Source: Oscillospiraceae bacterium (GTDB lineage: Bacteria; Bacillota_A; Clostridia; Oscillospirales; JAAYXM01). From it: DNA of 7,218 nt. Below the pieces are notes generated by a model, which was not told where the DNA came from, searched no databases, and saw only the letters and a program-made list of their open reading frames with translations. Below, piece by piece: positions 6,901 through 7,218 of the stretch. The stretch is taken from assembly GCA_017408185.1 (NCBI GenBank), contig JAFQVE010000086.1, positions 1 to 7,218 of the forward strand, given 5' to 3'. Positions within the stretch are counted from its first letter, which is position 1. Every line of letters starts with the position of its first letter. The position numbers were made by a program, and so were the translations under genes.

Positions 6901-7218
6901 CAGTTCGACAGCCTTGACGGACGTGCGCGCATTCGTGCCGAGCTTATAAGTCCGAGTGCCATATAAACGGCAAGAACACTTGAGCCGCCGTAGGAAAAGA
7001 GAGGGAGTGTAAGTCCGATAACCGGCATGATGCCCGTGCACATTCCTATGTTTTCAACTGTCTGTGCTATAAGCATAGCAGAAACACCGGTACATATCAG
7101 GTATGACGGAAAAGAGGAAGAACGCATTGTCATCGTAATGCATCTTGCAATAATAAGGGCAAGAATGGCGATGATTGCGAGACAGCCGATAAACCCGAGC
7201 TCTTCTCCGGCAACGGAA
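6900..7218 (-). CDS. rodA: RodA-like SEDS peptidoglycan polymerase, C-terminal part
   Basis: Only the last 105 complete codons are present; the 5' part lies beyond the right edge, so the frame is open there and the internal ATG at 7133 is not the start. The visible part begins S-V-A-G-E-E-L-G-F-I-G, the conserved SEDS segment preceding a hydrophobic helix. It then has N-I-G-M-C-T-G-I-M-P-V-I-G followed by L-P-L-F-S-Y-G-G-S-S, the family signature, a final membrane helix, and a short basic tail (R-M-R-A-R). The N-I-G-M form favours RodA over FtsW/SpoVE, which usually differ there. SEDS proteins are integral membrane glycosyltransferases that polymerise lipid II with a partner class B penicillin-binding protein; RodA serves cell elongation. 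The partner is not visible here. Family assignment is near certain; RodA versus FtsW/SpoVE is less so. Confidence 0.9.
   Translation of the reverse strand, partial: SVAGEELGFIGCLAIIAILALIIARCITMTMRSSSFPSYLICTGVSAMLIAQTVENIGMCTGIMPVIGLTLPLFSYGGSSVLAVYMALGLISSARMRARPSRLSN

Noticed and set aside
6856..7041. Open frame of 61 codons on the minus strand across the rodA/HAD junction
   Set aside because: It is out of frame with both genes, and each of those has strong family signatures through this stretch.
7131..7133. ATG as a possible start of a short 77-codon membrane protein
   Set aside because: The frame stays open upstream to the window edge and encodes the SEDS segment V-A-G-E-E-L-G-F-I-G, so this Met is internal to a truncated-by-window RodA-like gene.

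Overview
The window looks like chromosome of a Gram-positive, Clostridia-type bacterium (Firmicutes). The main grounds are a very large exported protein ending in three S-layer homology (SLH) domains, strong AGGAG-type ribosome binding sites, and a SEDS-family cell-wall polymerase next to a HAD phosphatase. Placement near gut or rumen Oscillospiraceae-like bacteria is an impression from protein style, not something the sequence proves.

Layout: one gene of about 6.1 kb fills positions 28-6162 on the plus strand. It encodes a 2044-residue, cell-surface polysaccharide lyase-like enzyme of the heparinase II/III superfamily. Its order is signal peptide, two duplicated units each made of a carbohydrate-binding-like beta module plus a Big2-type Ig domain, alpha-helical toroid with an inserted cysteine-rich putative metal-binding segment, heparinase II/III beta-sandwich, putative Ig (He_PIG) domain, Gly/Thr/Asp/Asn-rich linker, and three SLH domains. 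A 35-bp gap then separates it from two convergent minus-strand genes: a complete YjjG-type HAD nucleotidase (6198-6887), and the C-terminal 105 codons of a RodA-like SEDS peptidoglycan polymerase that runs off the right edge (6900-7218). A 20-bp inverted repeat at the convergence point is a probable terminator. It includes the last codons and stop of the HAD gene.

How they work together: the lyase-like protein is probably anchored to the cell wall by its SLH domains and cuts an acidic polysaccharide outside the cell. Nothing in the window identifies the substrate, and no transporter, sulfatase or regulator lies alongside. The rodA-like and HAD genes form a tight pair (12-nt gap, the stop codon of the first sharing a base with the ribosome binding site of the second) and belong to a separate housekeeping transcription unit. 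I see no mobile element, CRISPR array, RNA gene or obviously new multi-gene system. The most unusual content is within the giant lyase-like protein.
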